Shown here: positions 1-7,473 of the stretch, one piece after another
How positions within the stretch are numbered: position 1 is the first letter of the stretch
Layout of the letters: each line of letters starts with the position of its first letter
Position numbers and translations under genes: made by a program
Assembly (NCBI RefSeq): GCF_030272615.1
Contig: NW_026729173.1
Span: forward strand, 25,001-70,000
Origin: Cryptomeria japonica
Lineage: Eukaryota > Streptophyta > Pinopsida > Cupressales > Cupressaceae
DNA: 45,000 nucleotides
Direction: 5' to 3'
Notes under the pieces: generated by a model
The model's input: only the letters and a program-made list of their open reading frames with translations
Told to the model about the DNA's origin: nothing
Database searches by the model: none

Positions 1-82
1 TGCACGAAGTCGGAGCCCGGTTTGCCCCGGGTGCGCACCTCGCGTGCACCTTCGCCAGGGTGGGCACCTCGGTGCGCACACC

Positions 83-141
83 TTCTCAATGTTTTCTTGC
101 CTTTTCTGGAAATTGGTGAAGGCAGCGCATCAAAGGTGCGC
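83..141. repeat. Short T-tract module (partial)
   Basis: Contains TTGCCTTTTCTGGAAATT followed by GTGAAGGCAGCGCATC, the right half of the T-tract module described at 2732. The left half is replaced by TTCTCAATGTTTTC. It recurs at 6117 and every 6,034 bp. Confidence 0.7.
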
Positions 142-756
142 ACCTCGGTGTGCTCCGAGGTGCGAACCCGAGAGCGCTCCGAGGTGCCCACGAAGTCGAA
201 AGTCGGGTTAATTGCATTGTTTTCCCCGGGTGCGCTCCGAGGTGCGCAACATCGGTGCGCACCAAGGAGGGCTCCGAAGTGTGCTCCAAGGTGCGCACGA
301 TTCGGAGCTCGGTTTGCCCGGGGTGCGCACACCTTGGCTGGGTTGCGCACCCTTTGTGCGCTCCAAGGTGCGCACGAAGTCGGAGCTCGGTTTGCCCCGG
401 GTGCGCACCTTCGCCAGGGTGCGCACCTTGATGCGCACGCCTTGGCTGGGCTGCGCACCTTGGTGGGCGCCATGGTGCGCACCTTTCGTGCGCTCCAAGG
501 TGCGCACGAAGTCGGAGCTCGGTTTGCCCCGGGTGCGCACCTTGGTGGGCGCCATGGTGCACTCCGAGGTGCCCAAGATTGGTGCGCACCAAGGAGCGCT
601 CCGAAGTGCGCTCCAAGGTGCGCAGGTGCGCGCGAAGTCGAAAGTTGGGTTAATTGTCCGGTTTGCCTCGGGTGCGCACCTTGCGTGCACCTTCGCCAGG
701 GTGGGCGCCTTGGTGCGCACACCTTGGCTGGGCTGCGCACCCGGGCGCGCACACCT
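142..756. repeat. GC-rich GTGCGCAC block
   Basis: A dense, irregular run of short related pieces: GTGCGCACC, AAGGAGCGCTCCGAAGTG, TGCTCCAAGGTGCGCACG, AAGTCGGAGCTCGGTTTGCC and CTTGGCTGGGCTGCGCAC. GTGCGCAC is its own reverse complement. The block recurs at +6034 steps and no credible gene lies in it. Confidence 0.75.
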
Positions 757-880
757 TGGCACCCGCGTTTCCTTCATTTTAAATTTTTTTTTTTTACAAT
801 CTCTCAAGTGGGAAATTCTATAATCTCAACTTTTTTTGCCTTTTCAGGAAACTTTTGAATGGAGCGCATCATTGGTGCGC
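757..880. repeat. Diverged T-tract module
   Basis: Shares the order CACCCGCGTTTCC, long T run, TTTTTTTGCCTTTTC, AGGAAA and GAGCGCATC with the modules at 2732-4690, but is clearly diverged (for example CAAGTGGGAAATTC where the others have AAAACGGAAATTT). Recurs at +6034 steps. Confidence 0.6.
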
Positions 881-1308
881 TCCGAAGTGTGCTCCAAGGT
901 GCGCACCTCTGGTGTGCTCCAAAGCTCTCTCCAGCTGCGTGCACCTGCCCCGGCCGCGCACCCGGCCCCGCCCAGCTTCGCTCACCTGTCCCGGGCGTCT
1001 GGTGCGGAACCTTAGAGTAAGAAACATCACCGTGCACCTTGGCCAACGTGCGCGACTCGACCGAGCGCGCACTGGCCGAGGTGCACACCGATTTCACCTG
1101 GGTGCGCGCGCAGCACCTCGGGCGCACCGGGGTGCGCGCACAACGCCCGGGTTGCACCGTGGCCTGTGTGCTCGGGGCGCCTCGGGTGCGCGCTCGGTGT
1201 CGCCCCCGCGCGCGCGGTAGTGCGGGCAGCGCACCCCGGCCCGGCCCGGCCCCGACGAGAACGCAAACGGGCAAAAGGTTTATTCAAATAGCATTGCGAC
1301 GCCCGGCG
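881..1308. other. 5S 3'-side flank, no gene seen
   Basis: GC-rich sequence with many GTGCGC and GCGCGC steps and a run of GGCCC repeats near 1230-1255. It includes the stem-loop at 1041-1077. It is invariant across units except for 25147 and 25153 in copy 5. Confidence 0.5.
1041..1077. other. GC-rich stem-loop 3' of the 5S gene
   Basis: The arms GGCCAACGTGCGCG (1041-1054) and CGCGCACTGGCC (1066-1077) pair over 12 bp with a 2-nt bulge (AC) around an 11-nt loop. It lies about 245 bp beyond the 5S 3' end and repeats in all six units at +6034 steps. Function unknown. Confidence 0.6.
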
Positions 1309-1321
1309 AAAAACTAAAAAA
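1309..1321 (-). terminator. Pol III terminator, 5S copy 1
   Basis: On the minus strand the gene end is followed by T6, then AG, then T5. Runs of four or more T on the non-template strand terminate Pol III, so this is a double terminator. Confidence 0.85.
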
Positions 1322-1439
1322 GGGTGCAACACCGGGACTTCCCGGGAGGTCACCCATCCCAGTACTACTCCGGCCCAAGCGCGCTTAACTGCGGAGTTCT
1401 GATGGGATCCGGTGCACTAACGCTGGTATGATCGCACCC
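1321..1439 (-). rRNA. 5S ribosomal RNA, copy 1
   Basis: This encodes 5S rRNA, the RNA polymerase III product that becomes part of the large ribosomal subunit. On the minus strand it begins GGGTGCGATCATACC at 1439 and ends GGTGTTGCACCC at 1322, so it is about 119-120 nt long, the normal size. The two ends pair as helix I (GGGTGC with GCACCC). The internal control region is intact: box A lies at about 1375-1390 (AGTTAAGCGCGCTTGG) and box C at about 1343-1360 (GGGATGGGTGACCTCC). The 3' end runs into T6 and then T5. The -1 base is C and a TAAGTA TATA-like element lies near -28, as expected for plant 5S promoters. The gene appears functional. The exact 3' end is uncertain by one or two U residues. 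Confidence 0.96.
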
Positions 1440-1470
1440 GTTATGAGCTTGTCGCAGTGTGTACTTAGCA
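1440..1470 (-). promoter_or_regulatory. 5S upstream promoter element
   Basis: Read on the minus strand, the base before the gene is C, a GCGAC lies at about -16 to -12, and TAAGTA occupies about -29 to -24. Plant 5S genes use an AT-rich element near -28, GC near -12 and C at -1 together with the internal control region, so the layout fits, although the TATA-like match is weak. The same sequence precedes all six genes, at 6,034-bp intervals. Confidence 0.55.
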
Positions 1471-1849
1471 AACCGCGACCCACGTGCGAATCCACCCCGG
1501 CCACCCACCCCCGTCGAGGTGCACACCCTCCCTCGCGAAGTGCGCCCCGTTCGCCAAGTGTGAGCCCTGCCCGGGTGCGCGCACCTTGCTAGGGCGTCGG
1601 GTGTGCACCCGGCCCGGCCTACGTGCGTGCACCTGGACGGGGCGTCGTGTGCGTGCAGTGTCCCGTCTGCAACGCGGTGCCCACACACCACCTCGGGCGC
1701 AACGACCTGCGCTCACATGTGGGCCGAGTGCACCTTGGTGCATGTTCGGGGCGCCTCGGGTGCACGCTCGATCTTGCCCCGGTGCACCAAGGCGCTCGGT
1801 TTGCCCCGGGTGCGCACTTGGTGCAAGGTGGGCACCCAAAATAGGGATC
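1471..1849. other. 5S 5'-side flank, no gene seen
   Basis: GC-rich sequence upstream of the 5S gene, not built from the regular GTGCGCAC pieces until about 1790. A short plus-strand frame here could encode a string resembling a C2H2 finger, but it is not supported as a gene. Confidence 0.5.
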
Positions 1850-2205
1850 AAGCACCAAAACACAAGTTTCGGGATGCAAAATGGGACCCAAGGACCACAA
1901 ATGCGTTCCAAGACCCATGATGGGTCCACGAGAACAAAAATGTGTTCCGAGACTTAATAAACAAATATTGGGTTTTAGGAGAAGAAACATGCTCTGATGC
2001 CCAAAACGAGAATCGACCCCGAAAAGGCCACAGGCCAAAAGTGGGATGCGAGACAAAAAAAAATGGGACCCGAGGACCAAAATTGGGTTCCCAGGTCGAA
2101 GACAGGGCAACCGGACAAGAAACGACCTCTAAGGCTCGAAATGAGTCCCGACGACTAAAACTTGACAAGAAGCACCCATCAGGCACCCAACTCGACACCC
2201 ATGGG
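1850..2205. repeat. A-rich degenerate repeats
   Basis: Low-GC patch built from degenerate pieces of about 40 bp such as AAAATGGGACCCAAGGACC, ACAAATGCGTTCCAAGACC, ACAAAAATGTGTTCCGAGAC and AAAAATGGGACCCGAGGACC. It recurs in all six units. No gene recognised. Confidence 0.6.
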
Positions 2206-2731
2206 ATGCCGACCCACCCGGGCTTCCACCTAGCACACCTTGGCACCCACCCACCCTCGCACCCAACCTCGCACCCAACTTAGCACCTTTGAACCCACAT
2301 TGGCACTCACCCTGACCCTGGCACCTTGGAACCCACATTGGCACTCACCTTGACCCTGGCACCCACCTTTGCACTCACCTTGGGACCCACCCTGGCTCCC
2401 ACCTCGGCACCCACCCAGACACCCACCTTGGTTCCTTGGCACCCACCTTGGATCCTTGGCACCCACCCCGACACCCACCTTGGCACGCAACTTGGCTACT
2501 TGCCACCCACCTTGGCTCCTTGACGCCCACCCCGACAACCACCCCGTGACCTACCCTGGCTAGGGTTGGTGCACACCCACCCTGGTGCCCACCTTGGCAC
2601 CCACCCCATGACCCACCTTGGCACGCACCTTAGTACCCACCCCGTTACCCACCCTAGGACCCACCCCGTGACCCACCTTGGCCAGGGTGGGTGCCTTGGT
2701 GCGCACAACTTGCCTGGGCTGCACACCAGGG
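2206..2731. repeat. CCCACCTTGGCA degenerate minisatellite
   Basis: Consists almost wholly of ACCCACCTTGGC and variants (CTTGGCACCCACC, CCCTGGCACC, CCCCGTGACC) in a period of about 10-20 bp. It recurs at 8240, 14274, 20308, 26342 and 32376, and its last occurrence runs on into the longer tract at 32865-34080. Confidence 0.8.
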
Positions 2732-2860
2732 CGGGCTCAAGATGGCACCCGCGTTCCGTTTTTTTCACTATCTTTCAAAACGGAAATTTTAAAATCTCGT
2801 TTTTTTTTTTTTTTTGCCTTTTCTGGAAATTAGTGAAGGCAGCGCATCAAAGGTGCGCAA
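2732..2860. repeat. T-tract module 1
   Basis: In order: GGGCTCAAGATGGCACCC, GCGTTCCG followed by T7, CACTATCTTTCAAAACGG, AAATTTTAAAATCTCG, a T run (17 here, the longest of the set), GCCTTTTCTGGAAATTAG, and GTGAAGGCAGCGCATC. The inner CCGTTT and AAACGG are complementary. This AT-rich module sits between GC-rich blocks and recurs in every unit. No gene or known regulatory role is recognised. Confidence 0.75.
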
Positions 2861-3252
2861 TGCTGGTGCGAACCCGGGAGCGCTCCGATGTGTGCTCCAA
2901 GGTGCGGCGTGCACGAAGTCCGAGCCCGGCTTGCCCCGGGTGCGCACCTCGCGTGCACCTTCGCCGGGGTGAGCACCTTGGCTGGGTTGCGCGCCCTGGT
3001 GCGCACCAAGGAGCGCTCTGAAGTGTGCTCCAAGGTGCGGCGTGCACGAAGTCGGAGCTCGGTTTGCCCCGGGTGTGCACCTCGGGTGCGCACCTCGCGT
3101 GCACCTTCGCTGCGGTGGGCACCTTGGCTGGGTTGCGCGCCTTGGTGGGCACCATGCAGTGCACGAAGTCGGAGCCCGGTTTGCCCCGGGCGCGCACCTC
3201 CGCCAGGGTGGGCACCTTGGTGCGCACAACTTGCCTGGGCTGCGCACCAGGA

Positions 3253-3370
3253 AGGGCTCAAGATGGCACCCGCGTTCCGTTTTTTTCACTATCTTTCAGA
3301 ACGGAAATTTTAAAATATCGTTTTTTTTTGCCTTTTCTGGAAATTAGTGAAGGCAGCGCATCAAAGGTGC
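3253..3370. repeat. T-tract module 2
   Basis: Same module as at 2732 with a 9-T run, CAGAACGG in place of CAAAACGG and AAATATCG in place of AAATCTCG. Repeats every 6,034 bp. Confidence 0.75.
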
Positions 3371-3606
3371 GCAACGCTGGTGCGAACCTGGGAGCGCTCC
3401 GATGTGTGCTCCAAGGTGCGGCGTGCACGAAGTCGGAGCCCGGTTTGCCCCGGGTGCGCCCTGGTGGGCACCATGGTGCGCACCAAGGAGCGCTCCGAAG
3501 TGTGCTCCAAGGTGCGGCCTGCACGAAGTCGGAGCCCGGTTTGCCCCGGGCGTGCACCGCGGGTGGGCACCTTGGTGCGCATGCCTTGCCTGGGCTGCGC
3601 ACCAGG

Positions 3607-3726
3607 GCGGGCTCAAGATGGCACCCGCGTTCCGTTTTTTTCACTATCTTTCAAAACGGAAATTTTAAAATCTCATTTTTTTTTGCCTTTTCTGGAAATT
3701 AGTGAAGGCAGCGCATCAAAGGTGCG
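3607..3726. repeat. T-tract module 3
   Basis: Same module as at 2732 with AAATCTCA before the T run. It begins about 354 bp after module 2, so spacing between modules is irregular. Confidence 0.75.
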
Positions 3727-3887
3727 CACCTCGCTGCCCACCACGGTGCGCAACGCCGGTGGGCACCCGGGAGTGCTTCGAAGTGTGCTCCAAGGTGCTG
3801 CGTGCACGTTGTCGGAGCCCGGTTTGCCCCGGGTGCGCACCTCGCGTGCACCTTCGTCGGGGTGGGCACCTTGGCTGGGTTTGCCCC

Positions 3888-3985
3888 GGCTGCGCTCCGA
3901 AGCGGGGTTATTGGAGCGCCGCCTCTTTTTTTGTCGGAGCGTTTGGTGGGGTTTCTCGCATTGGCTCTTCCCAGGCCCGGTTGCC
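3888..3985. repeat. Paired spacer element, copy a
   Basis: A stretch of about 95 bp containing GAAGCGGGGTTATTGGAGCG, CCGCCTC, T7, GTCGGAGCGTTTGGTGGGG, TTTCTCGCATTGGCTC and TTCCCAGGCCCGGTTG. It occurs twice per unit, each time between two T-tract modules. I do not recognise it. Confidence 0.65.
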
Positions 3986-4076
3986 ACCCTGGCGCGCACG
4001 AAGTCGGAAGTAGGGTTAATTGCCCGGGTGCGCACCTTTGCCAGGGTGGGCACCTTACCTGGGCTGTGCACCAGGG

Positions 4077-4200
4077 CGGGCTCAAGATGGCACCCGCGTT
4101 CCGTTTTTTTCACTATCTTTCAAAACGGAAATTTTAAAATCTCCTCTTTTTTTTGCCTTTTCTGGAAATTAGTGAAGGCAGCGCATCAAAGGTGCGCACC
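4077..4200. repeat. T-tract module 4
   Basis: Same module as at 2732 with AAATCTCCTC before the T run. It directly follows the first copy of the element at 3888-3985. Confidence 0.75.
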
Positions 4201-4362
4201 TCGCTGCCCACCTTGGTGTGCTCTGAGGTGCGCACCCGGGAGCGCTACGAAGTGTGCTCCAAGGTGCGGCGTGCACGTTGTCGGAGCCCGGTTTGCCCCG
4301 GGTGCGCACCTCGCCTGCACCTTGGCCGGGGTGGGCACCCTCGCTGGGTTTGCCCAGGGTGC

Positions 4363-4456
4363 GCTCCGAAGCGGGGTTACTGGAGCGCCCCCTCTTTTTT
4401 TGTCAGAGCGTTTGGTGGGGTTTCTCGCATTGGCTCTTCCCAGGCCCGGTTGTTGG
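4363..4456. repeat. Paired spacer element, copy b
   Basis: Second copy of the element at 3888, with GGTTACTGG for GGTTATTGG, CCCCCTC for CCGCCTC, and GTCAGAGCG for GTCGGAGCG. It is followed by GTTGGGTGCGCTCCC instead of GCCACCCTGG. Confidence 0.65.
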
Positions 4457-4571
4457 GTGCGCTCCCACCCTGGCGCGCGCGAAGTTGGAAGTTGGGTTAA
4501 TTGCCCGGGCGCGCACCTTCGCCAGGGTGGGCACCTTGGTGCGCACACCTTGGCTGGGCTGCGCACCAGGG

Positions 4572-4690
4572 CGGGCTCAAGATGGCACCAGCATTCCCTT
4601 TTTCTCACTATCTTTCAAAACGGAAATTTTAAAATCTCGTTTTTTTTTGCCTTTTATGGAAATTAGTGAAGGCATCGCATCAAAGGTGCG
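4572..4690. repeat. T-tract module 5
   Basis: Same module as at 2732 with GCATTCCC in place of GCGTTCCG, TTTTATGGAAA in place of TTTTCTGGAAA, and GGCATCGCATC in place of GGCAGCGCATC. In unit 5 its T run is broken by C at 28780. Confidence 0.75.
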
Positions 4691-4799
4691 CACCTCGCTG
4701 CCCACCTTGGTGTGCTCCGAGGTGCCCACCACGGTGCGCTCCGAGGTGCCCACCACGGTGCGCAACGCCGGTGCGAACCCGGGAGCGCCCCGATGTGTG

Positions 4800-6070
4800 C
4801 TCCAAGGTGCGGCGTGCACGAAGCCGGACCCCGGTTTGCCCCGGGTGCGCACCTCGCGTGCACCTTGGTGCGCACACCTTGGCTGGGTTGCGCGGCCTGG
4901 TGGGCACCATGGTGCGCACCAAGGAGCGCTCCGAAGTGTGCTCCAAGGTGCGGCGTGCACGAAGTCCTAGCCCGGTTTGCCCCGGGTGCGCACCTTCGCC
5001 GCGGTGGGCACCATGGCGTGCACGAAGTCGGAGCCCGGTTTGCCCCGGGTGCGCACCTCGCGTGCACCTTCGCCGGGGTGGGCACCTCGGCTGGGTTGCG
5101 CGCCCTGGTGCGCACCAAGGAGCGCTCCGAAGTGTGCTCCAAGGTGCGGCGTGCACGAAGTCGGAGCCCGGTTTGCCCCGGGTGCGCACCTTCGCCGCGG
5201 TGGGCACCCTGGTGCGCACCATGGCGTGCACGAAGTCGGAGCCCGGTTTGCCCCGGGTGCGCACCTCGCGTGCACCTTCGGCGGGGTTGCGCGCCCTGGT
5301 GCGCACCAAGGAGCGCTCCGAAGTGTGCTCCAAGGTGCGGCGTGCACGAAGTCGGAGCCCGGTTTGCCCCGGGTGCGCACCTCGCGTGCACCTTCGGCGG
5401 GGTTGCGCGCCCTGGTGGGCACCATGGTGCGCACCAAGGAGCGCTCCGAAGTGTGCTCCAAGGTGCGGCGTGCACGAAGTCGGAGCCCGGTTTGCCCCGG
5501 GTGCGCACCTCGCGTGCACCTTCGCCGCGGTGGGCACCATGGCGTGCACGAAGTCGGAGCCCGGTTTGCCCCGGGTGCGCACCTCGCGTGCACCTTCGCC
5601 GGGGTGGGCACCTCGGCTGGGTTGCGCGCCCTGGTGCGCACCAAGGAGCGCTCCGAAGTGTGCTCCAAGGTGCGGCGTGCACGAAGTCGGAGCCCGGTTT
5701 GCCCCGGGTGCGCACCTCGCGTGCACCTTCGCCGCGGTGGGCACCATGGCGTGCACGAAGTCGGAGCCCGGTTTGCCCCGGGTGCGCACCCCGCGTGCAC
5801 CTTCGCCGGGGTGGGCACCTCGGCTGGGTTGCGCGCCCTGGTGCGCACCAAGGAGCGCTCCGAAGTGTGCTCCAAGGTGCGGCGTGCACGAAGTCGGAGC
5901 CCGGTTTGCCCCGGGTGCGCACCTCGCGTGCACCTTCGCCGCGGTGGGCACCTTGGCTGGGTTGGGCACCATTGAGCGCTCCGAAGTGTGCTCCAAGGTG
6001 CGCACCATGGCCCTCCAAGGTGCGCAGCATGGCGTGCACGAAGTCGGAGCCCGGTTTGCCCCGGGTGCGC
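4800..6070. repeat. Regular GC-rich array
   Basis: Here the GC-rich pieces become regular: GTGCACGAAG occurs about twelve times, and the order GCACGAAGTCGGAGCCCGG, TTTGCCCCGGGTGCGCACC, TCGCGTGCACCTTCGCC, then either a short GTGGGCACCATG link or the longer GCGCACCAAGGAGCGCTCCG link, alternates. Stop codons are rare on both strands, which creates long meaningless open frames. Recurs in each full unit. Confidence 0.8.
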
Positions 6071-7342
6071 ACCTCGCGTGCACCTTCGCCAGGGTGGGCA
6101 CCTCGGTGCGCACACCTTCTCAATGTTTTCTTGCCTTTTCTGGAAATTGGTGAAGGCAGCGCATCAAAGGTGCGCACCTCGGTGTGCTCCGAGGTGCGAA
6201 CCCGAGAGCGCTCCGAGGTGCCCACGAAGTCGAAAGTCGGGTTAATTGCATTGTTTTCCCCGGGTGCGCTCCGAGGTGCGCAACATCGGTGCGCACCAAG
6301 GAGGGCTCCGAAGTGTGCTCCAAGGTGCGCACGATTCGGAGCTCGGTTTGCCCGGGGTGCGCACACCTTGGCTGGGTTGCGCACCCTTTGTGCGCTCCAA
6401 GGTGCGCACGAAGTCGGAGCTCGGTTTGCCCCGGGTGCGCACCTTCGCCAGGGTGCGCACCTTGATGCGCACGCCTTGGCTGGGCTGCGCACCTTGGTGG
6501 GCGCCATGGTGCGCACCTTTCGTGCGCTCCAAGGTGCGCACGAAGTCGGAGCTCGGTTTGCCCCGGGTGCGCACCTTGGTGGGCGCCATGGTGCACTCCG
6601 AGGTGCCCAAGATTGGTGCGCACCAAGGAGCGCTCCGAAGTGCGCTCCAAGGTGCGCAGGTGCGCGCGAAGTCGAAAGTTGGGTTAATTGTCCGGTTTGC
6701 CTCGGGTGCGCACCTTGCGTGCACCTTCGCCAGGGTGGGCGCCTTGGTGCGCACACCTTGGCTGGGCTGCGCACCCGGGCGCGCACACCTTGGCACCCGC
6801 GTTTCCTTCATTTTAAATTTTTTTTTTTTACAATCTCTCAAGTGGGAAATTCTATAATCTCAACTTTTTTTGCCTTTTCAGGAAACTTTTGAATGGAGCG
6901 CATCATTGGTGCGCTCCGAAGTGTGCTCCAAGGTGCGCACCTCTGGTGTGCTCCAAAGCTCTCTCCAGCTGCGTGCACCTGCCCCGGCCGCGCACCCGGC
7001 CCCGCCCAGCTTCGCTCACCTGTCCCGGGCGTCTGGTGCGGAACCTTAGAGTAAGAAACATCACCGTGCACCTTGGCCAACGTGCGCGACTCGACCGAGC
7101 GCGCACTGGCCGAGGTGCACACCGATTTCACCTGGGTGCGCGCGCAGCACCTCGGGCGCACCGGGGTGCGCGCACAACGCCCGGGTTGCACCGTGGCCTG
7201 TGTGCTCGGGGCGCCTCGGGTGCGCGCTCGGTGTCGCCCCCGCGCGCGCGGTAGTGCGGGCAGCGCACCCCGGCCCGGCCCGGCCCCGACGAGAACGCAA
7301 ACGGGCAAAAGGTTTATTCAAATAGCATTGCGACGCCCGGCG

Positions 7343-7355
7343 AAAAACTAAAAAA
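7343..7355 (-). terminator. Pol III terminator, 5S copy 2
   Basis: T6 then T5 on the minus strand, identical to copy 1. Confidence 0.85.
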
Positions 7356-7473
7356 GGGTGCAACACCGGGACTTCCCGGGAGGTCACCCATCCCAGTACT
7401 ACTCCGGCCCAAGCGCGCTTAACTGCGGAGTTCTGATGGGATCCGGTGCACTAACGCTGGTATGATCGCACCC
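7355..7473 (-). rRNA. 5S ribosomal RNA, copy 2
   Basis: Identical to copy 1 over the whole gene and both flanks, including the C at -1 and the T6/T5 terminator. It lies 6,034 bp from copy 1 in the same orientation and is apparently functional. Confidence 0.96.

Larger units (their letters stand above)
2861..4799. repeat. GC-rich GTGCGCAC blocks between T-tract modules
   Basis: The intervals between T-tract modules 1 to 5 are made of the same pieces as 142-756 and 4800-6070: AAGGAGCGCTCCGAAGTG, TGCTCCAAGGTGCGGCGTG, CACGAAGTCGGAGCCCGG and TTTGCCCCGGGTGCGCACC. Each block plus one T-tract module forms a compound repeat of variable length (roughly 350-520 bp). Confidence 0.7.
1..6034. repeat. 6,034-bp 5S-containing tandem unit, copy 1
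   Basis: The sequence at position 1 recurs at 6035, 12069, 18103, 24137 and 30171, so the period is exactly 6,034 bp. The chosen phase is arbitrary because the window opens inside the array. In this phase the unit holds a GC-rich GTGCGCAC-rich stretch, a diverged T-tract module, the 5S gene on the minus strand, an A-rich patch, a CCCACCTTGGCA minisatellite, five T-tract modules separated by GC-rich blocks, and a regular GC-rich array at 4800-6070. I found one difference between this copy and copy 2 (C at 2019, T at 8053). No protein-coding gene is credible in it. The composition is GC-rich apart from the T-tract modules and the patch at 1850-2205. Confidence 0.95.

Noticed and set aside
2206-2731. 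Telomere-type repeat
   Set aside because: CCCTAG and CCCACC strings occur, but there is no run of CCCTAAA or a variant; the pieces are degenerate CCCACCTTGGCA.
3888-4456. 5S or tRNA pseudogene in the paired spacer element
   Set aside because: The T7 run and GC-rich flanks were suggestive, but no box A/box B or 5S internal control sequence could be found on either strand.
4712-6892. A 726-codon open frame on the plus strand, with a 707-codon frame on the minus strand over nearly the same bases
   Set aside because: Both arise because the GTGCGCAC-rich repeats lack stop codons in several frames at once. The peptides are low-complexity and recur as the repeat does, with no start context, domain or codon signal. 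A real gene would not be open on both strands throughout.
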